A stretch of DNA of 64,000 bases from NCBI GenBank assembly GCA_024752435.1, contig CP103037.1:186001-250000 (forward strand). The letters are read 5' to 3'. The translations under genes and the position numbers were made by a program. The notes under the pieces are model-generated. The model was not told the origin of the DNA and ran no database searches. It saw only the letters and a program-made list of their open reading frames with translations. Of the stretch, positions 35,372-45,969 are shown piece after piece; the stretch's first letter is position 1; each line of letters opens with the position of its first letter. The stretch comes from Allantophomopsis cytisporea. Lineage: Eukaryota > Ascomycota > Leotiomycetes > Phacidiales > Phacidiaceae.

Positions 35372-35812
35372 ATGCAGAACGTACGCCTCAATTCTCCCAG
35401 ACTCTTTCACCGTTTCCAATGTCAATCATACACTCTCACGTCTCGAACTTTTATGAAGGGGCTATCTAACAGCGCTTCTCAGCAAAACGGCCAAGGTACT
35501 TCCCACGCCACGGGCGGCTCTAAGGTCCCAGGAGCAGTTCAGAAGAACGCACCACAGGGCCTCGAAGAAGCTCTTCCAGACAAGGTATGTTCTCATAAGT
35601 CTTAAGTCACTATAAAACGTTCCAAATAACCCATATTAACGTGCAAAAATCAGGTTCATGATACCTCCAACCTCGGAACCTCTGAGAAGAAGAATGTAAG
35701 CCACGCAACTGGCGACAGCATCGTTCCAAAGAAGATTCAGGAGGTTGTTCCAGAGGGACTTGAGAAGGCTTTGCCAGACAGCATTCACGATACCAGCGGC
35801 TTGAAGAAGTAA
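35372..35812 (+). CDS. small two-repeat protein, function unknown
   Basis: Exons 35372-35584 and 35654-35812 join in phase (GTATGT to TCAG) to a 123-residue protein. The first 30 residues (MQNVRLNSPRLFHRFQCQ onward) are basic and free of acids, like a mitochondrial targeting sequence. The rest consists of two copies of a roughly 43-residue repeat. Repeat one carries SHATGGSKVP, then VQKNAPQGLEEALPDKVHDT; repeat two carries SHATGDSIVP, then IQEVVPEGLEKALPDSIHDT. The intron falls within the end of the first repeat. Similar small hypothetical proteins with SHATG and GLE-ALP motifs are common in ascomycetes, with no known function that I can name. Strong start context (AAAATGC) and clean splicing support expression. 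Confidence 0.8.
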
Positions 35813-36072
35813 ATAACCTGAGGGAATTGAGTTATACTTTGGAATGGTGGAAGGCTGTATGAATTATAGTAATCTAAAGCTTTGATATTCATACATAATC
35901 TGTTGAGATACAGCTACATTATATTTCCATCAGTTATCTAAGAAAAAAAGTATCACTTGGCAACTTGATTTGTGTTCATGACGACTGTAAACAGAGATAC
36001 TTAATACAAATCCCGCAGTGTGTTTTGGTTAATATAGATATTGATAAGAATAAAGAAATCATTCGTCTCTTT

Positions 36073-37234
36073 TCACATCTCCTCAGCTTCCGTAACGATT
36101 TCTCCACCATCCAAGTCACTAAACAGATGTACACCCCAGCTCTTACTTGGATTGTTGAACCGAGCTTTCTTGTCCACTCCAGCAATAGATTCGACATCCT
36201 CTGCATTGAGTCTGATATCGATCGACCCCAAATTCTCCAGAATCCGGTCCTCATGAATACTCTTCGGGATAACGATCGTACCTCTCTGTATTCCCCACGC
36301 AAGGATGATCTGAGCAGGCGTGGCATTGTACGACTTCGCCAGATCCACAAAGAGAGGATGCTCCAAGCTAAGTGGCAGGTTCGGATACTTGCCCTCGTAG
36401 ATAGGATTAATGTTCCCAAATGGGGAGTAAGCAATAACCTGAATGCCCTGCTTTCGGTTCCAGTCCACAAAGCTTTGTTGCTGGAGGTATGGATGTGTCT
36501 CGAACTCGTGAGCAGTGGGTCTAATCCTGCCATGCTTCAAAATATGCTCGACTTGCCACTTTGCGAAATTCGAGATGCCGATTCCCTTCACTAGCCCGGC
36601 ATCAACGAGCTCCTCCAGCGCACGCCATGTATCAAGGATGTCAACACTCTTGTCAAGTTTAGGCTTTTCGCCTGGAGTCACGGGATGCTGTGCAACGGGC
36701 TATTCCAAGGTCAGCGAATTCTTATATAAATGAAGTAGATTCATATATACCCAGTGAATCAGATAAAGATCTAGATATTCCACTCCCAGATCTTTCAATG
36801 TCTTTTCCAATGCAGGCCGCACTTTCTTTGGGGCATGCGCATCATTCCACAACTTGCTGGTGATCCAAATTGAGGAGCGTGGAACTGGTGATTTCTTTAG
36901 GCCATCTCCTACTTCTTTCTCATTACCTGCAACTAAATGTAAGCAGAGATAGTTGTGGCTCGATGGTGTACATACGATAAATTGCTGCGGCATCAATATG
37001 ACGATAATTTAACTCGAGAGCGGTGGCTACAGCATCGGCAACCTTATCATTATCGGATAGCCATGTTCCCAACCCAGGAGTTGGGATGAATGTTGTAGGA
37101 TATTTCTCATGATGAAGTCGGTCGATGAGCTTATCGGTCTCTAGTCTCGATATGGGCAAAACATTATACAAAGTGAGTGAGAAGATAATTGTCACCAGGA
37201 TGACCTGGACAATTGAGGCGGCCGAGATAGCCAT
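36073..37234 (-). CDS. aldo-keto reductase with N-terminal membrane anchor
   Basis: Exons 37234-36976, 36926-36751 and 36699-36073 join in phase to 353 residues. Residues 7-27 form a single hydrophobic helix (QVILVTIIFSLTLYNVL), then a linker leads into the aldo-keto reductase barrel at about residue 48 (FIPTPGLGTWLSD). The catalytic tetrad is complete: Asp81 and Tyr86 in RHIDAAAIY, Lys111 in ITSKLWN and His144 in LYLIHW. The nucleotide-binding end shows IPKSIHEDRILEN near the C-terminus. Members reduce aldehydes and ketones with NADPH. Most aldo-keto reductases are soluble, so the anchor is unusual and suggests a place on the endoplasmic reticulum or another membrane. The start ATG at 37234 is the first in frame. 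The substrate is unknown. Confidence 0.9.
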
Positions 37235-38456
37235 ATTAAATTGTAATGCTCTTTATGAGTTGAGAAAAAAGTTTGGAGTTCATGAAAAGTACTCTGATAT
37301 ATATTATAGACTGGTGCTAAACTATCGGCCTGTCATCCCCTCACTCTCACAGGGATAATAATGGAATACGGGATCACGTCACAGTTCCGAATATTAGAGT
37401 GATTTGCCGATCCATTGCATACGCGATTGATTATCTACGACCCTGGATCTTGTGACAATGAAGGATTTATCTCGGAACCATTTGTATTCCGTAATCAATT
37501 TCTGGGAAAATGACAATGGAAATTGACAGAATGCATGACTTTGAATCAGTTATGATTAGTATTGTTCAAGTAGTCCTGGGCGGAAATGTGAGTGGGCCGC
37601 TAGATATGTTCTGGGAGTTTTCATTCATGTCTGACAGCACTGTACAACGATCTCTGTCGTTTCGACAAAACTACACAGAACATGCTCTGAATGCCATCCC
37701 TGACTTCTCTTGACACGTTTAGGAAGACTTAGTCATAATATCTCTGAAACAATAGCGTCGAGGTTGGGATCGAGAGTGGGATGGTAACGAGCTGGGGAGC
37801 GTGATGTGGTATTGGATGATGATGAGTGTTTCGGATGAGTGCAGGAGTACGGTCAGTATGATCAAAGACACAAGCAGTGGTGAGAAGTGTTGAAAGCTGT
37901 TTATTTAGGGGGATATCTGTTAAGTTAGACGATCATAGTAATAAGATTGAATCATTGCAACTCTCATATTTGAATTAAGCATTTCCTAATTAAGAAGTAC
38001 ATACTCTGCCACTGCACTGTATAGTATGCTTTAAAAAAAAGATCTTAGCATATCCAAGAGAGATTTTCTCTCTGTGTTCAATCATTCATCTATCGGGAGA
38101 TACGCATGATGATGATCCGCGCAGTGAATCTCATGCTTTGCTACAGAAAGAAGCTTATGCTTAAAGTTGAGCATGATTGAGACACTCGATTTATGACAGA
38201 TGGCTATTTAGGCAAGTATTCATCGAAGACGATGATCGAAAGAAATACTAGATATATCTTAGAGCCCTTGGACTTCCATAAGCCTTGAATTAGTTAACAA
38301 CTATGAGTATATACTAATGTATAACGTATTTACTATATATGTATATATTTGTACACTCGAACTCCCACTTCATTCTCAGATGAGACCGACAAACTCAGGG
38401 TTCAGCGTTATCTTTCCCCACTAATCAGTTATCAATAATGGAACTGAGTACTCTAT
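37235..38456. other. intergenic, no gene seen
   Basis: About 1.2 kb holding the promoter of the aldo-keto reductase at its left and the 3' end of the esterase at its right. It is AT-rich near 38030-38060 and 38290-38360. No coding remnant was recognised. Confidence 0.4.
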
Positions 38457-40082
38457 TTAGTAAAGAGATTTGCAGGCCCAGCTATCAGCATTGTTAACAT
38501 CTCCAGTCCCATTATATTTCGCCTCAGTTGGCCAAGGACAAAGCGGGCGCTGTCTCAGCACGCCATTCTCAACGATATCGTCAACATATTTAGTAGCGAC
38601 AATCTGATCTGGCGCAGTCCCATTCTCGGTCCATAACATGAGAGCAAGAAGAGCGTCATGCTTGGAGTCCCTGTATCCTGGCACACCATAAGTGGCGCCC
38701 GTGGCATCCAGCGCAAGAGCCTGAGAACAGCCACCAATATGCCAGGGCGCATCAACCGCACTCTGGGCACAGTGCTGCATGCCGGGGACGAGGAAGAAAC
38801 GGTACCATGAATCGAGCTCTATACTTTGGGGGATGAGAGTTTGCATGACTCTCTTGATAAAATATATACTTGAGCCGGTGGCGATGAGCCCGTCAGCTAG
38901 ACCGTGGTAGTGGATCAGCTTTCCGCCGCGCTTGTAGAAAGGCGATATGTCAAAATTATCGGCTGTCGCATTGCCAGGATTTATCTCATCCGCTAGTTGG
39001 ACGGTGCTGTAGTCGAAGGTTGTCCAGTCCCAATTGCTGTCGTTGAAGACCATGTTTGATACCCAGCTTGTTCCGATGGTGGATGGGGAGTCGGTGACAG
39101 CAAGTAGTGCGCTGTATTGTGCCTCGCTGCCTAGTTGCAAATGAGGGAAGACAAAAGTTTGATTGACATCTACCCAGTCGTTGTAAATATGGTATAGAGT
39201 GTCTAGTTGTGGTGCAGTTAAACAAGCACTGGTATTGGAGTAGGGCGTGCAGAGGAGAGCCTCGGGGACAAAGTTACATGTCTCTGGAGAACTGATAATG
39301 CCATCAACCACTCCATCTTGCGGGTCGCATTGCTTCAAGACTTCTGCCTCTATAATTGGGAATAAGGTAGAATCAATATGGTGACTGGAATTCGAAGGAA
39401 GGTTGTGCAGCCCAACTTGTACAGACCATGTCTGCAAATGCGTCGTCCACCATGCAGGCGCGCCAGCGAGTACACCATCAAAATCTTCAGGGAATTCTTG
39501 GATTTCTTTCAAACCTTGCCTTCCACCGGTAGAGCAGCCAGTATAGTAGGAGTACTTTATTTCCGACCCATAGTACGCCTCAGTGATGGCCTTTCCACGG
39601 ACCACACTACCGTGCAGAGCTCTGTAACCCCAATCAACCATTGCTTCTGGATTGTTCAGTGCCCAGGAAGCATCGAAGGTGGACGATAAATGGCCAGTAT
39701 CGGATGAAATGCTGGCAAAGCCGTAATGAGAATTGGCGCCCATATCCTGCCACCCGATACCTCCACCAAAGCCTCCGTTTCCGCTAGCAATGAATCTCGA
39801 GTTCCAAACATCTGGCAAGAAGATCCCAAAGCTATAGGAAGACGAGTTAGACGACTTGACGTTGACTGAGACGGCGCAGAGTGCGGGTAGTCCTTGGGCA
39901 TCATCGGGAAACTCGAGGTCTGCAGCCCCGCCCCCATGAGTCCCATTTGTCGGTACGACAACAGCATAATTCAACGTTGTATCAGCTGGCAGGATTCCTT
40001 GGATTGACGAGTTGCTGCATATCAGCGAGCTTGCATTCGCAACGCCTAAGAGGTAGGAGAAAAGATAGAGTGGCTTCTGCAT
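38457..40082 (-). CDS. secreted tannase/feruloyl esterase-family hydrolase (intronless)
   Basis: A single exon from ATG 40082 encodes 541 residues. The first 19 (MQKPLYLFSYLLGVANASS) are a good signal peptide. The open frame extends 24 bases further upstream but without another ATG. The core has FIASGNGGFGGGIGWQDM, HYGFASISSDTGH, a DWGYRALHGSVVRGK segment, the Ser nucleophile in TGCSTGGRQGLKE, the DGVVDGIISSPETC loop, the acid in YHGLADGLI and His in GMQHCAQSAVD. Twelve or more N-glycosylation sequons occur, as expected of a secreted protein. Nucleophile, acid and His are all present, and the Cys pair next to Ser and His is kept, so the enzyme should be active on phenolic esters. It is a paralogue of the gene at 19864 but differs in intron content and clearly in sequence. 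Confidence 0.92.
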   Translation of the reverse strand: MQKPLYLFSYLLGVANASSLICSNSSIQGILPADTTLNYAVVVPTNGTHGGGAADLEFPDDAQGLPALCAVSVNVKSSNSSSYSFGIFLPDVWNSRFIASGNGGFGGGIGWQDMGANSHYGFASISSDTGHLSSTFDASWALNNPEAMVDWGYRALHGSVVRGKAITEAYYGSEIKYSYYTGCSTGGRQGLKEIQEFPEDFDGVLAGAPAWWTTHLQTWSVQVGLHNLPSNSSHHIDSTLFPIIEAEVLKQCDPQDGVVDGIISSPETCNFVPEALLCTPYSNTSACLTAPQLDTLYHIYNDWVDVNQTFVFPHLQLGSEAQYSALLAVTDSPSTIGTSWVSNMVFNDSNWDWTTFDYSTVQLADEINPGNATADNFDISPFYKRGGKLIHYHGLADGLIATGSSIYFIKRVMQTLIPQSIELDSWYRFFLVPGMQHCAQSAVDAPWHIGGCSQALALDATGATYGVPGYRDSKHDALLALMLWTENGTAPDQIVATKYVDDIVENGVLRQRPLCPWPTEAKYNGTGDVNNADSWACKSLY

Positions 40083-41892
40083 GTTGGCTGATGGCGCTCG
40101 AATCAAATGGAAAAATACCGATCACTTCGTGAATCGTGTACCTTGCATATATATGTTTTCAATTGCAAAGAAAAATACTCCAGAAAACGACATGCATTCT
40201 GGAGATTGGATTATTATTGTTGCAAGCGTGGGTTCCCCTGCCGCAATGCTGCAAACGACGTTAAAATCGGTTGTCATTTCATAAAGTTCTTCTCCAAGTA
40301 GTAAAGATGTTCATAGTGTTATCATTAAGGATGTGTCCTTGATGACTCAATTGGATAGCTTCATCACTGGAAGGCCGAAGTGGAGTCCAAGTACTCTACT
40401 GCGTACGCACATTTGGACAGTTACCAAAGTCCGAAGTATTCTGGGGGTACTTATGTAGGAACACATGTGGGGATGCGGGGTTGGCACTGTTTCTCGGCAC
40501 TTCGCTATGTGCCTCGCTAGCCTAGAATATCGAAGATGAAAAAGTCTGTGAATTTGAAGCATTCAAACGAACTACTTCAATATGCTGATGCTATGTGTAT
40601 GTTACACTCAATTTATATACCATTTGTTTGCTATGTGCAATACGAGCTCGGAGCGATCCATATACATATAATAAATCCCTCGTGTCACTTGGAAACTGAG
40701 GGCGGTCTCACCGCTGATGTTTGTGTAAACCTTCGCGGACATCTGTCAAACTTTCAGGTATGCCCAAAGGATACGAGATAGGGGCTAGACTGCATTACCT
40801 AAGGTACCTAGTTAATGTACATACATAGAAAGATGAGGCTAGACGCTAACGATATGGATCCCATAAGTGAAGTCTATGGGATTCTCGCGAGTGGTGTCCT
40901 GAAGGCGCCTCTAGGATTTCGATATACGATAACACCTTTACTTCAATGGAAGTAGTAGAAAACTCGGCAACAATTGCTATAACATATATAAAGCTCACAG
41001 AATATTGTTGTATATCTCAGCTATTTTTAATGCCTTTTGAAAAACATATAATGCTATTATCATTACTTTTGTAGCAGGTAAAGTCTTAGAATATTTTTGG
41101 TGTTCAGCACCAAAGAGCTCGAAAATGTCCATGTTCCGCCTTTGCAGGGCAAACATCTCCATGGTTAATTTTGGTGGAAGGTCCACGAGCTTGTGGGACC
41201 CACACCATAAGGCGTAACGTCATGCAACCCTTGGCACAGAGTCAAGCTCCGTGATAAGAAAGTATTTTGACTTTCGTACGAAACACAGATTTAATCAAGG
41301 CATGCTTGGGAAGTAGAAACTATTTCGATATTTCGAGGACAGTAGCCTCTAAGTGTCAACAGCCACGCCTAATCCGATGCCTTCTAAGCCTCTTGCGCCT
41401 CTAAGCCTGACACCATGCCATGGCCTGTCATCAACACCACCCATCGCCGCAGTATACGCCGCATTGAACGCCACATCCATCAGCCCATGGCTGGGTAATT
41501 GCTATGCCATGTGAAGTCGTCCCATATATGCCCATAACCTTAAGTTTTAGCTGAGGATCAATGGCCTTAGGTATAATCATGTTGAGCCGGTCATTAAATA
41601 AGCTTACCTTAGCCGCAAGATTGCCAAGAACTGGCTATGGACGGATTTTCTTCCTCTGATACCATGTGGCAGTATCTTCGAAGATTGTTGCTACATGAAG
41701 CTGCATTTCTGCCTAACTACTAACAGACGACTAGATAGTTCCCTTTTAGTGAGATGCAAAGTAAGACCCTAATACGAATGTACAACGTACTTGCTGGCAC
41801 CAGGAAGAAGTATATCCTATAATACACTCAGAAGCTGACAGACCACTTGACACAATGACCGGAGCTGAGGTCGTCCCATACATGGCCTCTAG
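40083..41892. other. intergenic and 5' region of the NADPH oxidase
   Basis: About 1.8 kb. The left end is the esterase promoter and the right end the oxidase 5' region. A possible tiny first exon lies at 41754-41760 (ATGCAAA followed by the donor GTAAGA). Elsewhere only short unrelated open frames are seen. Confidence 0.4.
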
Positions 41893-44111
41893 TGGACCAG
41901 ATTCCAGATAAGAGCCAAAATGAGGTCGAAGTCATTTATTCAGCGGGGCCCGTCCTCGCATCAAGTGATGTTGATCTGTTGTCTTGCATCAGACATATTC
42001 CAATGGCAAAAGTCAAGTTCCTCAACTCTGAGGAAATTGAGAATTTCTTGAACGATCTTGACAATGATAACGATGGATACATCAACTACCATGATATAGA
42101 GCAAAAGCTCGACGACGTCCACGAAGAACTTGCCCCTGAAGCCAAAACACACAACCTCCACCACAGGGATCGAGGAGATGCTGAGAGACATGCCTTCCTA
42201 CGAAGTGTTATGGCCACAGATCGGAATCGAATATCCAGGAGAGAGTTTGCTTCTACAGTACAGAAGTGGAGAATTCCGTCTCTGGAACAAGATCAAATGA
42301 ACGAGCATAAAGAGGAAGAATATGTCAAGAAGATGCCTCTAGCTCGACGCTTTCGAGCTAGATGGTCTGTAAATGGTCCAACATATATGTTTATTGCACT
42401 CGTGGTGGGCATGCAGCTTGGCTTTGGAATCTGGCAGATGCTCAAGTACATAACAATTATGAGATACCGCCATGCCTTTGGATGGGGTATCGTCGTGGCT
42501 AAGACATGTGCTGGAGCATTGCAGCCCACTTTGTTTTTCCTCGTCCTCTCGATGTCCCGGTACGTCTCAACATTTCTCCGGCGGACTTATTATATCTCTC
42601 GCTTCATCAACTTTGATCTCCACCAAGCTTTTCACATCAAGATGGCACTTGTTGCTCTATTACTTGGAACACTCCATGGTGTCAGTCATCTCTCGGGTTC
42701 CTTCGTCTACGGAAGCAAGGTATCACAGCAAGAAAAAGTCGAGGATGTGTTGGGAAATGCCAATGGTCCCTTGGCATATAGTGACTATATTCGGACGCTG
42801 CCAGGTTGGAGTGGCCTTACAGCTTTTGGTCTCTTCTGGACTCTGGCGATGCTAAGTATGCCATGGGTCAGAAAGAGGTGGCACAATTTATTTCAGCTTG
42901 GCCATCTCCTCATGTTTCCCATCATTGGACTTCTCTGTGCTCATGGTACAGCCCAACTCTTTCAGGTTACTATGCTTGGATACTGGCTTTCTTTGCCGAC
43001 CATATGCGTCATTTTAGAACGAAGTCTGCGTTTTATGAATGGCTTTCGACGGATTCCTGCGCGGTTGAATGTTCTTGACAGTGAAACTGTCCAGATTACG
43101 GTGACAATCCCAAAACGAAGATATTGGCCGTATAAGGCTGGCCAATACATTTTTTTACAGGTATGAGTACTCAACCACTTCACAATAATTTTAAACTTAA
43201 CATGGAGAACAAAGGTTCCACAAATATCTTTGTTCCAGTGGCATCCGTTCACCATATCCACCTGCATTGGCAATGAAATTCGGCTTCATATCAAGACGGA
43301 CGGTGATTGGACATCGAAAGTCCGAAACTTGCAGGAGCTGAAATATGTTGGAATCGACGGACCCTTCGGTGCACCGGCCCAGAGATTCTACGAGTTCGAC
43401 CAGACAATTATCATAGGATCAGGTATTGGTGTCACTCCATTCTCTGGAATATTGGCAGATCTTCAGGTCCGCGAACAGCTCTCGAAGGCGCCACCATCAC
43501 TCAGCAGCAGTTCCTCGTCATCATCATCCATTACTCTACCCAAAAATTCGTATGAATCGTTTTCTAGTATATTCACGAAAGAAATTCATGAGAAGATTAA
43601 GCCAATTCGTCCTCCAAAAAATCGCAGGGTGGACTTTCATTGGATAGTGCGCGATAGGAATCATCTTCTTTGGTTCTCCAACCTGCTCAACACTATCTCA
43701 GCTTCATCAAAATCTCAACGCCTTGCTGAGAGCGGCCATCTCGACATCCGCATACAGACACACGTCACTCAAACGCACAAGAACATATCTACGCATATCT
43801 ACCGTTGCCTCCTTGAGCGTCACCGTACTCCCCAGCATCCATGTAGCCCATGGACGGGTCTGTTTAACTCCACGCATTTTGGGAGGCCAGACATTGATGC
43901 TATCATGGATGAGCATTATGAAAGCATGTTAAAGTCGATCAAGGATGGGAGCGTGAGAAAGAACCGACGGCGAAGGAGGGTGGGCGTTTTCTTCTGTGGT
44001 ACTCCAATTATTGGCATGCATTTGGCGGATCGGTGTCGGGATTTGACAGCCAGGGCCAGAGAGGATAGAAGCTTTGTGGAATATCACTTCATGACCGAGG
44101 TCTTCGGCTAG
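41893..44111 (+). CDS. noxC: NADPH oxidase of the EF-hand NoxC type
   Basis: The main exons are 41893-43160 and 43215-44111. A flavocytochrome b558-like oxidase, it passes electrons from NADPH through FAD and two haems to oxygen across a membrane. From the N-terminus it has an EF-hand loop (DNDNDGYINYHD), a second weaker calcium-like region (ATDRNRISRREF), then six membrane helices carrying the paired haem histidines (QAFHIKMALVALLLGTLHG, LFQLGHLLMFPIIG then LCAHG). Next come the FAD motif HPFTIS, the NADPH glycine loop GSGIGVTPF and the C-terminal FFCGTP and EYHFMTEVF. A Ser-rich insert sits in the NADPH domain near 43500. The EF-hand ends in Asp where Glu is standard. The first in-frame ATG is 42003, which would cut before the EF-hand; an ATG at 41855 is out of frame. 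A 7-base first exon (41754-41760) spliced to 41893 restores an earlier start (723 residues). Confidence 0.88.
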
Positions 44112-44459
44112 ATGGAATTAGATTTTAGGTTCGTATGAACATTTTACGATGTATTACAGATCAAGCGTTGAGATGGTTACGAGCTTGTTCCGCTCTACTT
44201 CAGATTAATAATTTACTCAAAGGAACCTGTTAAATATTTTACTCTTAAGTTTGTCGTGTATAGTCTTGAAATTCCATCAATATACAATAGTCTGGCTTGG
44301 CAAGTCATTCCGAACCGTAGATGGGCGGGCTTTCCGCATCAGGCGACATTTGCCGCTCGTTCAGCGGACAAATTACCCGCCACCCTAGCTCAGGTACATA
44401 ACATCTTCTTACGAGTTCCTCAAAGTGTGTATAACCACACATAATCATTCATCCTCACA
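44112..44459. other. short intergenic region
   Basis: About 350 bases between the oxidase stop and the DUF218 start, on the same strand. Nothing beyond an ordinary 3' end and promoter is visible. Confidence 0.4.
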
Positions 44460-45248
44460 ATGGCTGTCTCTGTTTCAGACATCAATGTTCTTTCCAGATT
44501 TCTGGCGCATCCGCAGGTCACGGATCTCACGTCATCTCCTCCAGTTGACTGTATCGTCGTTTGTGCTTCCGCGGTCTTACACGGAGCTGAAACTCTCTTC
44601 AGCGTCCTCTCAAAGCGCCCCGAACTGACTAAGACTCTGGTTTTATGTGGCGGAATCGGTCACTCGACACCGTTAATATACAAAGCCGTGGCTCAAAATG
44701 CAAAATATAAGCACCTAGATGTCACGGGCATGCCCGAAGCACGTGTACTGCAGCAACTCATGGAACAGTGCTTCGACGCCGCCGCAATTACCAGCTCTGG
44801 CTGTCAGGTGCTGGTGGAAGACCGATCGACTAACTGCGGTGCTAATGCTATGGAGACGAGGAGGCTGCTCGAGAGTGCTGGCGTGCTGACGCCGAAGACT
44901 TGTATCGTCATCCAGGATCCAACGATGGCGCTTAGAACAATCGCTTCCTTTGAGAAAACGTACGAGGACGTTGAAAAACTACCTATCTTCATTAGCTATC
45001 CTGTCTTTATCCCGAAATTGCGAATGTCAGATTCGGGCTTGCAATATGATGTTGAGAACGTGCCAGATGAGGAATTATGGGAGACCGAACGCTTTCTGGA
45101 CTTAATCTTGGGAGAGATTCCGAGACTAAGAGACGATAACAATGGTTATGGCCCTTGCGGCAAGGGTTTCATTTCTCATGTCGATGTACCTCCTGCTGTT
45201 GAGTCAGCATGGCAAAGGTTGCAAGCTGTTTCTAATGCCCGTCGATAA
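44460..45248 (+). CDS. DUF218 (YdcF/ElyC-like) protein
   Basis: An intronless 262-residue protein begins with a well-placed ATG (CACAATGGC). It carries the DUF218 fold signature: DCIVVCASAVLHGAETLFSVL near residue 31, TLVLCGGIGHSTP at about 60, then the central VLVEDRSTNCGANA motif, followed by TCIVIQDPTMALRTIASFEK, which corresponds to the family's return to a substrate pocket. In bacteria the family includes YdcF, reported to bind SAM, and cell-envelope proteins ElyC/SanA; fungal members are soluble and without a known role. There is no signal peptide or membrane helix here. The length is usual for the short cytosolic type. The biochemical role is unknown. Confidence 0.85.
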   Translation: MAVSVSDINVLSRFLAHPQVTDLTSSPPVDCIVVCASAVLHGAETLFSVLSKRPELTKTLVLCGGIGHSTPLIYKAVAQNAKYKHLDVTGMPEARVLQQLMEQCFDAAAITSSGCQVLVEDRSTNCGANAMETRRLLESAGVLTPKTCIVIQDPTMALRTIASFEKTYEDVEKLPIFISYPVFIPKLRMSDSGLQYDVENVPDEELWETERFLDLILGEIPRLRDDNNGYGPCGKGFISHVDVPPAVESAWQRLQAVSNARR

Positions 45249-45969
45249 GGTGCCCAGACATGTGATGGCAGATTTTGATCTGAGCGCATGGCATCCGTGC
45301 AAAAATCCCAAATAGAGAGGAGACGAGACTTGTTATTCGCAAGCTGATGTAATTACATACTCCTCTTTTTTAATACTTATGTAGAATTTTTTTGACACAT
45401 AAAAAAGAAATCTGTTCAGAGTTCGATTAGGACTGTTTTGTCTTGGTAATTCGAGTAAGTAGAGACATCAACAAATCAACATATCGGGCCTAACTTGCTC
45501 ACATATAGCATGTATCTGCTACATAAAATGAGCGGAAACTTGCTTTCGTTCTTCACATAGTAACATTTCTTCGCTCTTCTGTATGGATTACAGAGTCTTT
45601 CGGCTAAGTCAAGCCGACGAAACCACATTACACTGATTAGTATTGGCTGATTGATATATCCCGGTATATCGTGGTGTCATCGAGATGTCTCGTGCTCACA
45701 CTACGTTCTTGTTCCCTGTCTTTTTCTTCGAGTTATCTTCGTATTGAAGTAAATTGGAGAGCACCGAAACGTGATTGGCAGATATTGTTTGAATAACGGG
45801 TCCGGGAATGTACCGGGTATGCGAGATATTAGATCCCTGCGATTATCTTATCTCGATCCTTGATAATCTTATCTTTCAATTCTTTCTCCCTTCTCCCTCG
45901 TCCCCGTTGCACACATATCTCTGTCACGGTTCTTCGTTACACAAAAGTCAATATTCATTCTTTTCCAAT
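45249..45969. other. intergenic, promoter of the S33 peptidase
   Basis: About 720 bases, with a T-rich 3' flank near 45360-45410 and a CT-rich stretch (CTTTCTCCCTTCTCCCTCGTC) just before the next start. No gene was seen. Confidence 0.4.

Noticed and set aside
36041..36594. A 209-codon plus-strand open frame opposite the aldo-keto reductase
   Set aside because: It is antisense to a well-supported coding exon, with no domain of its own.
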